DNA from: Hormiphora californensis
Taxonomy: Eukaryota > Ctenophora > Tentaculata > Cydippida > Pleurobrachiidae
Reading direction: 5' to 3'
DNA: 64,000 bases
Assembly: GCA_020137815.1 (NCBI GenBank)
Contig: CM035351.1
Coordinates: 220,438-284,437 of the forward strand
The number at the start of each line of letters is the position of its first letter. Position 1 is the first letter of the stretch. Position numbers and translations under genes: made by a program. The notes beneath the pieces were generated by a model. The model worked only from the letters and a program-made list of their open reading frames with translations. It searched no databases and was not told where the DNA came from. Shown piece by piece: positions 22,040 to 32,292 of this stretch.

Positions 22040-25000
22040 TCATCTGAGAATTCTGGGGAGGCACCCACAACACCCACTACATAGTCCCCCAGTATCATCT
22101 GAACCAGTGTCCCTCTCTTGCTTTATTTTAGATTTGAATATCTTGTTGCTGAGGAGGGAGTTAGTTTGGCCGTCCACCGTCCTGTCTATAGACTGTATCA
22201 TCTCATTTAGAATCTCTGGGGGAAAATGGGAGGTTAACTCAGGTGTGTACTGTTTAGGGTCAGGGGACTCAGGGGAGAATAAGAGGAGTGTGCAGTAGTT
22301 GTTGGGCTAGAGACAGGGAGTTGTAGGGATAGAGAGACAGGGAGTGATGTGTGTGTGACAATAGTATCACTGTGAAATACAAATCTTAGAGACACACATA
22401 ACTGTGTAGATATATTGAGGCCTCCTAGAGAGGCCCAGTGTACACATGATATATGTAGGTCAATAAAATCTATATTTTATTGACCTACATGTCAGAGCTG
22501 CCTCTCTCTGACACAGAAGATTATTGGCCCCCACTGTGTGTGTAATTCTCAGAGCTGCCTCTCTGACACAGAAGATTATTGGCCCTGCTGTGTGTGTGTG
22601 TGTAATTCTCAGAGGCCTCTCTGAAGATTATTGGGGCCCACTGTGTCTGCAATTCTCAGTTCTGAAGGAAACTACATGCAGCAGGCTGTCTTTGGCTACA
22701 CAGATTGACCATTTTGGGTGTGGTAATACCTGAAAAGATATGGACGACTCGGGACCTATCAGTCGCACCAGTAGTATCAAATACCGCACATTCCATGTAT
22801 TTCTCCAGGTCGAGCTGCTCTTGTAGGGCTAATGCTTCTGACTCCAACACCACTCTCTTAGACAGCAGGTCAGCCTAAACAGTGGGATGTTACAGGTACA
22901 TAGATACATATGTTAGGCATAGTTTCGCCGTATTTTCAGTCACTGAAGAGACGTACATTCGGCGAAACTATTGTTTGGCAAATCTTGTTGTTTAAATTTG
23001 AGTTAGGAAGTTCTAGTTACAAAACTGTAAAACAAGAATCTGTAAAACAAGAATCAGAAGAATTGCATCACTTCCAGTAAACTATACTGCTGAATGTTCA
23101 TGGTACATGGCGAAGGAACATTGTACCATCCCATTCCCATCAGAATTGCGTCACACACATACCTTATACCATGCACCATCCCATTCCCATCAGAATCTGC
23201 GTCACACACATACCTTGTTTCCCACCAGGTAGATTACGGGGCTGGCCTTGGCTGCATGAGTCCTAATGTGTTCTACCCAAACCTTGATAGACTGGAAGGA
23301 CTGACGACACGTTAGGTCAAACCTAGGGATAAAATATCGATAATAAATGACATACAGTCGTACTTATCCTCATTATCAGTCATTAATCAACTAACATTAA
23401 TTAACATTAATCAACTAACATTAATTAACATTAATCAACTAACATTAATTAACATTGAACTCACATGAGAATAAATGCCATGCTGTCACGGTAGAGAGAT
23501 GCAGTCAGGCAGCTGAATCGGGGATCTCCACTGGTATCCCATAGCTGCATGTGTATCCTATAACGATGGAAATTCACCTGAGAAAAATAAAGAATTGTTT
23601 CAGCAGTACTAAGGACGTAGGTACTAGATGTAATAATCATACTACTTACTATTCAAATTGTCAGTGCTACATCACCTAGCAACTACACCTGCACGTGCAA
23701 TTATTAGAGCAACTTAGAAACCTCACTCCCAGTTGCAGTTTTGGGTACCAAGGGGAAATTCAATTCTGCACGTGCATTCTTTTACTTCTGTCCTGATGTC
23801 TAGCTCTTCCACCCCAAGCGCTATTCGGCAACGGTCATCTGGGTCCGGAAGATCTGCTGCTGTCAGGGAGCAGGCTAGAGAATATGACAAATTACGCCAA
23901 CGTGTTCAAGCCAATCAACGACTACGGATAGCTTTACCCAACGTCGCCCAAGGGTGATTACTCCAGTCGAATATAGAAATCTCCGAATCGGGTGCATAGC
24001 GGCCAAGTTTTCACGTGATGAATTTCTGGAACAGCACTGTACCTCCATGACATTGATCTCTTAAATTCGCACCTTGACATTGTCAGGAAGCCCAGAGCGT
24101 ACAACAACATGGGTAGGGAGAAAGTGAGAGATAGGCTAGGAACGGATGGTGCAGGTGATGTCAGCGTTCCCTAATCCAGCTACCATTTCCCCGAAATTCG
24201 CCCGTAGGGCGAACGGGCCTACTAGTAATAATAATAATAATAATATTCCGCGCTTATATACCGCCCATACCCGACAGAGACATGCCAAAATATTGACGAT
24301 GTTCCGCCGAATCATCAGAGCGGTATATCCTCGACTAATTATATGACACACTCGAACAGCTCTGGTTGAAAAACAATATATAGACGACTAAATAAACTTG
24401 ACTTATAAAACTGAGGGAATAACTGGTCCCATAATCCTGTAGATATAAATTAAAACACACATTACTCACACCTGCTCGAAAAAAAAGGATACTAGGTAAT
24501 GAATTAATAACATGGCCAGAGAGAGGATGACACTGATTGCCCGCAGGCCCCACAACTACAACAAACATTACAACTCAGCCATGGGTTCCCCATCACCCAT
24601 TCCAAATGCACCAACGAAGAGATGTGTTTTCAGCCGGGTTTTGAAAGTATCCACATTGGGGATTGACCTGAGCTCAAGAGGAAGCTCATTCCAGACAGAA
24701 GGCAGGAATACTGATAACCTCCTACGTCTCAACTTAGAGTTGGCATTGATACTGGTCATCTTTGGATGTTTTAACCTATAGGGATCCGGAACATTAGTCA
24801 TCCTCGTTGTCCTAGAGGTTCCCCAAGTCTCATCACGTGGCACCAAATCCTGGAGATAACACGGGGCTGTTCCATTGACTATTTTATAGGCAATCAAACA
24901 TGCTTTGAAGTCCAACCTGTAGGAGATCGGTAAAATATGACACTGCCTGAAATACTCCATGTAGTTGTCCTGGTGTCCGTGGAGGTTAAATACAAAACGA

Positions 25001-28000
25001 ACACAGGCATTGAGAAGCTTCTGGAGCCCACTGAGAACTCGACCAGGAAGTCCACAATACAGAATGTTACTGTAGTCTATCCTCGATAAAATCAACTGTT
25101 TGACCAACATTATCTTTGTTGGGATATCAAAACACCTGTGCAGTTGCCAAAGGTTTCGTAACATCAGCCCACACTGTTTCCTCACATTGTTAACCTGTCG
25201 TTCAAGGCCAAGATTATGATCCAAGAGAATTCCCAGGGTTTTACCATCTGTTCCACTACATTCACTGGGGGAGATTTCCGTTCCTCCAAAGTTGATAACT
25301 GGATCAAAAGAGACTTTGCTTAGAGAACTGCGCTTTCCAAGCAGGATGAATTCCGTTTTGGCCTCATTACACTTCAACCACTGCCCTACCATCCACCTCT
25401 TCACTTTCGCCAGACACTCCTCAATATCCACCTTTGCCTCAACCCAGCCAGCAGCATCCGTAGGAACCAGACTCACGTAGAGCTGGGAATCATCTGCATA
25501 TAACTTTATCCGGAGTCCATATGGCTCCACAATATCTTGTACAGCCTCGATGCAGAGTAGGAACAAAATAGGACCAAGGAGGGACCCTTGAGGGACTCCA
25601 CAAAGTAAGGCAAGGGTTTCCGAAAGGCAATCACCGACCGAAACTCTAAAAGATCTGGAACTCAAATAGCTTTTAAACCATCGGAGAGATTCACCATCCA
25701 CTCCAAACCGTTTCTGCAACACCTCCAACAACTTTCCATGGTCAACCGTATCAAAAGCAGCGCTCATATCTAGACAGATAAGAGCTACTACGTTTCCTTT
25801 ATCCATTTCCCCTAGAATGTCATCGAACATGCTTGCCAATAGCGTTTCGCAACTGTGACCAACACGATAGCCAGACTGATGTTTGCCCAAAAGAGAGTTG
25901 CGATCCAGGTAGTCATTGAGTTGCGTGAGAACTACCTTCTCAAGAAGCTTAGACAGAAATGGGATGTTTGAAACAGGACGATAGTTGCTGAGAGCTTCAC
26001 GATCTCCATACATATTCTTGATGGTAGGAAAGACAAGTGCCTCCTGGAGAGATTCTGCGACCGAAGACTGATGTAGAGACTGATTGACTATTGATGTTAA
26101 TACAGGAGCCAGATCACTTATACACTCCTTTATCACCCAAGTGGGCAACGGGTCCAGGTCACAGTGCTTGCTGGACATCGATTTCACTAATGAAACAAGT
26201 TCCTCCTCAGATATCTCTTTGAATTCATTCCATGTTGTATGACAGGATTTTCCAGATTCCACAAAATCGCCAGCCTGCTGCTGCTCCTCATTGACTTGGG
26301 TCCGAATTTTGGTCACCTTTGAACTAAAGAACTTTGAAAAATCATCAGCCAGGTTCTTGTTGTTGGTAGTCTCAGGAAGAATAGTTTCCGCTTTTCCCAG
26401 GAGTTTCTGTAACTTTCTTTGTAGCTTCTTCGGGTCCCCTTTTGCTGCATCCAAGTCCTCTTTAACAAAAGCTGCTCTCTTTTCCTTGTCCATGTTTCCA
26501 TAGAGCTTCTTCAAATCATTGAATCTCCGTTTCGCTTCCTCAGTTCCATGCTTCCTCCAGTATCGTTCCGCACTCCTCCTCTTACGTAGTATTCCTCTTA
26601 GTTCCTCATCTCTCCACGGTTTAAACTTTTTCCCTGTCCTCACCCGTTTCCTCGGAACTCGCCTTTCCACTACACTTTCCAACCAACGATAGAAGTTTAC
26701 AATACTCTCCTCTGGATCCCGGCCTAGTTCAAATTCCGCTTTCTGGAGGTCCTCTCTGAATCCTTCCTTGTCCATTGACTTGTAGTCCATGTATTCTCGA
26801 AACATTGATTTCCGCATACAAGAGTTTGACAGGTCCTGTCTCACTTCAAGCCCAAACTGTACACTATGGGGTCAATTCCGGTCAGCTCGCGAAATGCCGT
26901 GTTTTTGGCCCCAGAACGCGCAACAGAACAATCCCCTGATCATTCTGGTACCAAATATGTCCACGCTCCGAATAGCGAAAAAAATCTGTTTCATTTTAAA
27001 GTTTTCAAATGGCTCTCATTCTCTCATTTTGCAGATTATAGATCCAAGTTTGGTCTCATTTTGTGTGCCAAACGATGGACCACATGTTAGACCCGTTTTC
27101 ATGGCCATTAGACATCACACGCATTCGTAGTGGCGTCTGTTTTGGGTGGCATTTCCTGCGCTAAAAACGACATATTTTTGCGAGCCTAACCGGAAAAAAC
27201 GCGCGTTTTGACCCCATAGTGCTGTACCAGGAAGTGGTCCGAAGTAGTACCATTAGGACAAATTGTTACGTCTCCTAGATTGGTTTCCCTTGTAGTTATC
27301 ACCAGGTCTAAGGTTCCACCAAGTTGGTGAGTAGGCAATAGTGGTACTCTTTGCTGAAGGTCAAATGAATCTAGAAGCTCCAATAGTTTCCTCGAGTAGA
27401 AGTTGTTCTTGTCCTGCACCTGAAAGTTCAGATCCCCTGCTATAATTGGAGTACCTTGCTTCATAACAAGTTCTGAAAGATAGTCTCCAAACTCAGATAG
27501 GAATGTAGCTTCTGTGAGTCTTGACTTAGTTGTGTATGGTGGACGATAAACATTACAGAGTCTCTTTGGTTGATCTCTGTCACTGATGAGAACCTCCTGC
27601 ACTTGAAAAGACTTAAACTTTGTCTTCACTGGGCACTGTCGAAGGACTATACCGTCCCGAAAAAGAATTCCTATTCCTCCACCTCCTCTGTCTCCTCGTG
27701 GACATGATAAAATATCCCATCCATTATCCCTAATCTCCTGGAGTTTCCCAGTATCCGTAGACTTCAAAAAGGTTTCCTGTACGAGACAGATATCACAATC
27801 CTCTTCTTCCAGATGAGAAATAACACCTCCAGTTTTGTTAACAAGAGAGCGAATGTACCAAAAGTTTTCAGGACCTGACGGTAATATCGCACACGCTGCT
27901 CGACCTCTCACCCTTGTTTCTCACCCTTGTCTCGACAAGTTTCCTGCCACCCCAGTCCCCAGTACCCCACTCTCGGTAAGCGGTAAAGGTTGACCCGTCT

Positions 28001-28836
28001 CCTGAGAATTATATTTTTATTTGGCCATAACTCAGCCATTTCTTGACTAATTTGCAAAATATTGGGCACGTTGGAAAGAGGACATTGAGCTCTTTCAGAT
28101 GAGCCCAAGAAAATCAAAATCGGCGCAAATTGCGCGGCTTTGCGCGGCGCAATGGCGCAAAATGCGCGTTTTCGCCACTACGCCGCGCAATTTGCGCCAA
28201 TTTTCATTTTATTGGGCTCATTTTAAAGATCTTAATGTATTCTTTCCAATGAGCCCAAGATTTTGCAAATTGGTCAAGAAATGGCTGAGTTATGGCCAAA
28301 ACAGTTTTAAATTCTCAGGAGACGGGTCAACCTTTACCGCTTACCCCCACTCTCACCCTTGTTTCTCACCCTTGTTTCTCACCCTTGTTTCTCACCCTTG
28401 TCTCGACGAGCCCGAGGCCAGGTGTAGGGAGTGTAAACTCAGGATCGTAGTAAGCGTCTTTATACAAGTTGAGAACTGAAGATTTGCCAACACCACAATC
28501 CCCAACACAGGTAAACTGAATGAGGGGATTTGATGAAATAAAGGGGGATCTAAAGGGACCTTGTCACTTGACATATATGTCATAGACCATGGTAAATATT
28601 TCACAAAGAGATATCATTATTATTATCATTATTACCTTCCACAGGTAATCGTATTGGACATCCCTGAGATATTCATCACTGCCATTGACATAGCTGAGGG
28701 GGGCCTTGACAAATGTCAAATTGTCAGGCCCAGATAGAGTGTTGTAGTTTTGAGGTTTCTTAACTTTCTTTCTCTTTTGGCTGGCAATGAGCCCGTAACT
28801 GGAGTTAAAAGATTCCGCATCGGATACAGTGCTCAT
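22040..28836 (-). CDS. Divergent Rab-type GTPase, six exons
   Basis: Exons (minus): 28836-28636, 28515-28396, 23577-23465, 23322-23214, 22874-22730, 22215-22040; all junctions keep phase and give 287 residues. Seen: a long N-terminal extension (67 residues to YDYLWK), P-loop GDCGVGKSS, G3 region WDTSGDPRF, AFILMFDLT, G4 VGNKADL, and a Cys-rich tail CSGCCGCLPRILR. The FILMxD block recalls Rab3 but overall similarity is loose. Oddities: G3 has DTSGDP instead of DTAGQE, so the catalytic Gln is lost; the G5 SAK-type motif is replaced by CAVFD; there is no terminal CC or CxC prenylation motif, although internal cysteines could be lipidated. It is probably a slow or non-hydrolysing membrane-traffic GTPase (inference). 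Intron 2 (about 4.8 kb) carries a LINE and a foldback element. Confidence 0.8.
22453..22490. repeat. Perfect 16-bp stem hairpin in Rab intron 5
   Basis: ATGTAGGTCAATAAAA at 22453-22468 is followed by a 6-nt loop and its exact reverse complement at 22475-22490. Unspliced RNA would form a strong hairpin. Confidence 0.85.
22495..22665. repeat. About 55-bp intronic tandem repeat, three copies
   Basis: Three diverging copies with AGAAGATTATTGGCCC and TGTGTGTAATTCTCAGAG in Rab intron 5. No exon sequence is included. Confidence 0.75.
22921..22969. repeat. 49-bp palindromic element with 10-bp perfect ends
   Basis: AGTTTCGCCG at the left is mirrored by CGGCGAAACT at the right; a smaller TTCAGTCACTGAA palindrome sits inside. 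It lies in Rab intron 4. It could be a very short MITE remnant. Confidence 0.6.
23125..23216. repeat. Duplication of the Rab exon 4 donor junction
   Basis: Two copies of about 45 bp. On the minus strand both contain AAGGTATGTGTGTGACGCA followed by a GATGGGAATGGG segment. The exon-proximal copy holds the real donor at 23214; the second copy gives a second complete donor about 50 bp downstream. Confidence 0.8.
23381..23456. repeat. AT-rich 22-bp tandem repeat in Rab intron 3
   Basis: Three to four copies of CATTAATCAACTAACATTAA-type units just downstream of the exon 3 donor (on the minus strand), not including exon sequence. Confidence 0.75.
23578..24223. other. Rab intron 2, 3' portion
   Basis: Unique intron sequence. 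A plus-strand frame of 53 codons from about 23797, rich in Ser and Arg, has no recognised domain. A GAAATTCGCCCGTAGGGCGAA hairpin-like segment lies near 24195. No exon of the Rab gene was seen here. Confidence 0.4.
24568..26856 (-). pseudogene. LINE copy A reverse transcriptase part of ORF2 (separated)
   Basis: Frame of about 760 residues with no internal stop. RT blocks: KNMYGDREALSNYRPVSNI, LDMSAAFDTVDH (first catalytic Asp), GVPQGSLLGP, LYADDSQLY (catalytic Asp pair), then the typical CR1/L2 C-terminus (RIDYSNILYCGLP, WNELPLELRSIPNVDTFK). Apart from the DNA element between endonuclease and RT the ORF looks intact, implying a recent insertion. The first in-frame ATG (26844) lies downstream of the break. 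Confidence 0.88.
26862..27221. mobile_element. 360-bp CACTA-ended MITE inside LINE copy A
   Basis: Terminal inverted repeats CACTATGGGGTCAA / TTGACCCCATAGTG, with further inverted homology inside (TTCCGGT...CTCGC). Flanked by a 5-bp direct repeat CTGTA (26857-26861 and 27222-27226). No transposase; non-autonomous. The CACTA ends suggest the CMC/Chapaev group, but superfamily is not certain. Confidence 0.8.
27227..27911 (-). pseudogene. LINE copy A endonuclease part of ORF2 (broken)
   Basis: Frame of about 228 residues with endonuclease blocks in order: NKTGGVISHL, LVQETFL (catalytic Glu), GIGILFRDG, YRPPY, AGDLNFQ (Asp/Asn pair) and the terminal SDHFLV. This is an APE-type LINE endonuclease that nicks target DNA. 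The reading frame runs into the inserted 360-bp element and stops at 27186, so it can no longer be translated together with the reverse transcriptase. Confidence 0.85.
27975..28345. mobile_element. 371-bp foldback DNA element with 9-bp target duplication
   Basis: Nearly the whole element is an inverted repeat of about 170-bp arms; the ends are GGTAAGCGGTAAAGG and its complement. The perfect 9-bp flanking duplication CCCACTCTC (27966-27974, 28346-28354) shows transposition. Long arms plus 9-bp duplication fit a Mutator-like foldback MITE (inference). The centre is GCGCAA-rich. It lies in Rab intron 2. Confidence 0.85.
28346..28408. repeat. 13-bp repeat of the Rab exon 2 donor
   Basis: On the minus strand the exon end ACAAGG followed by donor GTGAGAAAC is repeated four times in a row, starting with the real junction at 28396. 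Two more copies, including exon bases TCGAGACAAGG, lie at about 27911-27940 beyond the foldback element, so the array predates that insertion. Confidence 0.85.
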
Positions 28837-29404
28837 GATGTAGCTATAAGGAGGGGAATTTGGATGAAATTAAAACTAATAATACGATTAAATACGATCA
28901 TTAGTTTTAGTAGGTTGATCACAACACTGTATTGATTGATATAGTACACTACAGTACAACAAGAAATAACAGAGCAGTGAGCTATAAGGCTCTGAGGTAT
29001 ATCTTGAGGGTAGGAATGTTAGAATGCCAGATTTGTAAAGTTCGTACACGTGAGAAGAATCTTTGAAAAAAGAAAAAACTGGAAAACAAATAAGGCCATG
29101 GTTTCAAAACAGTAGATAAAAAACAAAATGAATGGACAGTAAAATATCAATATAAGGGAGCAAAGGAAGCTAGTTAAGTAGAGCTAAGTAGATAGAACGG
29201 GAGCTGCATGGCTTGACAAAAGGTGGTCTGCAAATGACGCACATAGCATGTACATGTGGGATCTCCCAATATGAGCGAGATACTGTTCAACAGATCTGAA
29301 TATCTTTATCTGAAAATAGAGTCAGTAGTCACCCGAGTTTGGGTAGAAACTGGTACAAGTCACATGCCTAAACCTCGAATTTTAGAATGTTTAAAGAATC
29401 TGAC
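28837..29404. other. Upstream of the Rab gene, nothing recognised
   Basis: Unique AT-rich sequence containing the expected promoter and 5' UTR of the Rab gene; no core promoter element or other exon was recognised. Confidence 0.4.
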
Positions 29405-29637
29405 TTTACCCTATTGGGTATTATTCTCCATGTTTTGAGTTCTCTCTCTCCAAGTTACTCTCACTTCTCTTCTTGTTGAGTAAGGAGTGGTCTCAACAAA
29501 TCTCTCCAAGTAACTCTCTATCTCCTCCTCTCTCACTTCTCTTCTTGTTGAGTAAGGAGTGGTCTCAACAAATCTCTCCAAGTAACTCTCTATCTCCTCC
29601 TCTCTCACTTCTCTTCTTGTTGAGTAAGGAGTGGTCT
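29405..29637. repeat. 72-bp minisatellite, split by LINE copy B
   Basis: About three copies of a 72-bp unit containing TCTTGTTGAGTAAGGAGTGG and AATCTCTCCAAGTAACTCTC. A diverged part-copy resumes at about 30952-31000 after the LINE, showing that the LINE landed within the array. Confidence 0.8.
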
Positions 29638-30951
29638 ATAATAATAATAATAATAATAACTGGAGCTTATATACCGCCCATATTTAACAGTATCAGAGTA
29701 ATATAATTAACACTGAACTGTCAAATCATCAGAGCGGTATATCCTAGGTGTAATATATAATGCTTCACACAAAACAACACTGGGTAGAAAAAAAACGTTT
29801 AAAGTAGACTAATACAGGTGACTATGTAATGGTAACTGAGAAAATAATCGGGTCTCATAAACCTGTCGATATAAATTTAACACACTCTATACTCACACCA
29901 GCTTGAAAACAAGGTACTAGGTAATGAAAGCCGAAATGAAATAAAAGGGATGACACCAATTGCCCACGGCCAAGTACCTATACCAGAACCGTGGGAACCT
30001 CGCCGAATGCCACAGTGAACAGATGAGTCTTTAACCGAGATTTGAAGGTGTCCACATTAGGAATAGATCTTAGTTGGAAGGGAAGTTCATTCCACACCGT
30101 TGGCAGGAACACAGATATCCTCCTCCGTCTTAGCTTTGAGTTAGCATTGATACTGGACATCTTAGGGTGTTTGAGCCTGTAGGGATCAAGAACCCCTGTC
30201 ATCCGTGTAGTTCTAGATGCTCCCCAACAATCATCAAGAGGTACCAAATCTTGAAGGTATTCCGGTGCTGTACCGCTGACTATCTTGTAGGCTATTAAGC
30301 AAGCTTTGAAAGTAAGTCTCTGAGTGATCGGAAGAATATGGCACTGCCGGAAGAAATCCATGTAGTCTTCCTGGTGCCCACGGAGGTTATAGATGAAGCG
30401 AATACAGGAATTGAGAACTTTCTGGAGCCCATCCAAGATCTTTCTAGGTAGTCCACAATACAGTATGTTACTGTAATCAATCTTAGATATCACCAACTGC
30501 TTTACTAGCATAATCTTCGTTGAAACATCGAAACATTTGTTCAGTTGCCAGAGATTCCTCAACACCAAGCCACACTGTTTCCGCACGTTGTTGACCTGCC
30601 TCTCCATTGTCAGATTATGATCCAAAAGAACACCAAGAGTTTTACCATCCGTTCCACTACACTCCGTTGGGTAAATATCTTCGCCTCCAAAGTTGATGAC
30701 CGGTTCAAATGACATCTTACTGATTGAGCTGCTCTTGCCAACTAGAATGAACTCCGTCTTTGCCTCATTGCACTTCAGCCACTGTTCCACCATCCACTTC
30801 TTCAGCTTAGCAAGGCATTCTTCAATGTCCGCCTTCGTCCTCATCCATCCTATAGGGTCCGTGGGTACAAGACTGACATATAATTGGGAGTCGTCTGCAT
30901 ACACCTTAATCCGTAGTCCATAAGGTTTCACAATGTCCTGTATAGCCTCGA
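29638..30951 (-). mobile_element. CR1/L2-like LINE copy B, 5'-truncated
   Basis: Same family as copy A: shared 3' end with a TTATTATT tail at 29638-29660 and a parallel coding region. The 5' truncation at about 30951 removes the endonuclease and the N-terminal half of the reverse transcriptase. 5' truncation is the usual product of target-primed reverse transcription. Confidence 0.85.
29978..30931 (-). pseudogene. C-terminal reverse transcriptase fragment of LINE copy B
   Basis: About 317 residues open from just before the VYADDSQLY block to the C-terminus; closely parallel to copy A (for example NVRKQCGL, LRNLWQL, DYSNILYCGLP, WNELPFQLRSIPNVDTFKSR). The upstream RT blocks and the endonuclease are absent because of the truncation, so it is non-functional. 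Confidence 0.88.
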
Positions 30952-31761
30952 TGTAAATCTCTCCAAATAACTTTCTCTATCTCTCATCTTGTTGGGTGGT
31001 CTCACGCCCTCTCATTGTACCCACAAAAGGGTTACAATCTAATATAATCAGGGGCTGGTAGTGAGACCGCAGAATCTGCTGTGTGCTCCGCACAAAAGAC
31101 TAGCAAATTTGAGTGAGTTGTACGGAAAAGCTTGCCGAGAGAGCAAATAACGGAATTTTTCCAAATTTTTTTCACTGTGGGATTCACAAGACCGTCACCT
31201 ATAGCCCAGTGAAATCCCCGTGAAAAACGGTTAATTACAAGGTTCGCAGTGATCAAAACCGTAAACAACTTCATTTTTCAGTTTTCTTCATTTTTGAGAG
31301 GGTAGAGCTCTTTACCAGACTGTCACTCAAAATTGAGATAGAAAATCGAAAAAAATCGTCAAGTGTGTATCTCAAAATTGTCCATTCTTTCGATTCCCGG
31401 GTTTTTTGAAACTCCTAGGGCAACCGTCTAGGGTGCAACCTCAAAAAACTTTGAAAACACCGTTTTTTTGAGCGCCGGATGAATTCTGCGGTCTCACTCA
31501 AAGTCACGTGACTTAGGACTAATTAGGCAAGTGAGAGCTGGGTTGTGAGACCGCAGAATGTGTTGTAATTCGTATATTCATATGAATCTCTCTCCCTCCC
31601 TCTCTTCAACACCACATTCTCTCCTTTTGAGTGTAGAAACACACCAAGGGGGGGGGGGAGTCTTTGGCCTTTCCTCGATCGAGTTGATCAGAAACTGGGA
31701 GAGTGCAGTGGGCAGTGGCTGTAAAAATGAAAATATAGTCAAAGCTTTCATCATCATCTGC

Positions 31762-31838
<77 letters not shown>

Positions 31839-31927
31839 CTAGTCTCTCGATAAATCATAAGGCTGTAAAAAGCCTGGATATCTATCTCAATCTCTGATTT
31901 TTCAAGGGTAACTTATTCCTGTTCGTT

Positions 31928-31970
<43 letters not shown>

Positions 31971-32123
31971 AGAATGAGAGAGAGACTGAGAATGAGAGAG
32001 GGTTGGAGAGAATGAGAGAAGTGCTGACAATATAGTGGTACTGGGCACTTGCGTCTCCTTCGGTTATTATAATAACACGGTGCCAACAGTAGTTGGCTCC
32101 ATTGCAACCTATTCTCGCTCCGT

Positions 32124-32162
32124 GTGAGATCGATCTCGGTCGCTGTGCGACCTCGATCTCAC
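32124..32162. repeat. Compound hairpin
   Basis: GTGAGATCGA is paired with TCGATCTCAC, with an inner GGTCG/CGACC stem and a 5-nt loop. It lies in the spacer of the foldback element. The surrounding 31900-32290 has GA microsatellites and no gene. Confidence 0.7.
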
Positions 32163-32292
32163 TCAGGTATCAATGTGACCAACAACAGTAGCTGGCTGCT
32201 TAGTGGCTATACCGTAATCCTACCAAACCAAACCAGAGAATGAGAGAGAATGAGAAAGAGAGGGAATAACGACTAAGAAGATCTAGGTACCG

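Larger units (their letters stand above)
24224..27911 (-). mobile_element. CR1/L2-like LINE copy A (ORF2), interrupted
   Basis: Minus-strand non-LTR element with an apurinic-type endonuclease, a reverse transcriptase, a 3' UTR of about 340 bp and a TTATTATT tail at 24224-24245. The 3' end (GCGGTATATAAG near the tail) is shared with copy B at 29638. It sits in Rab intron 2. A 360-bp DNA element at 26862-27221 splits endonuclease from reverse transcriptase. The exact 5' end is unclear; it may begin at the donor repeats near 27911-27940. Confidence 0.85.

Noticed and set aside
23733-23957. Ser/Arg-rich 53-75-codon plus-strand frame
   Set aside because: Short, intronic to the Rab gene on the opposite strand, no recognised family; could be a transposon relic but cannot be supported.
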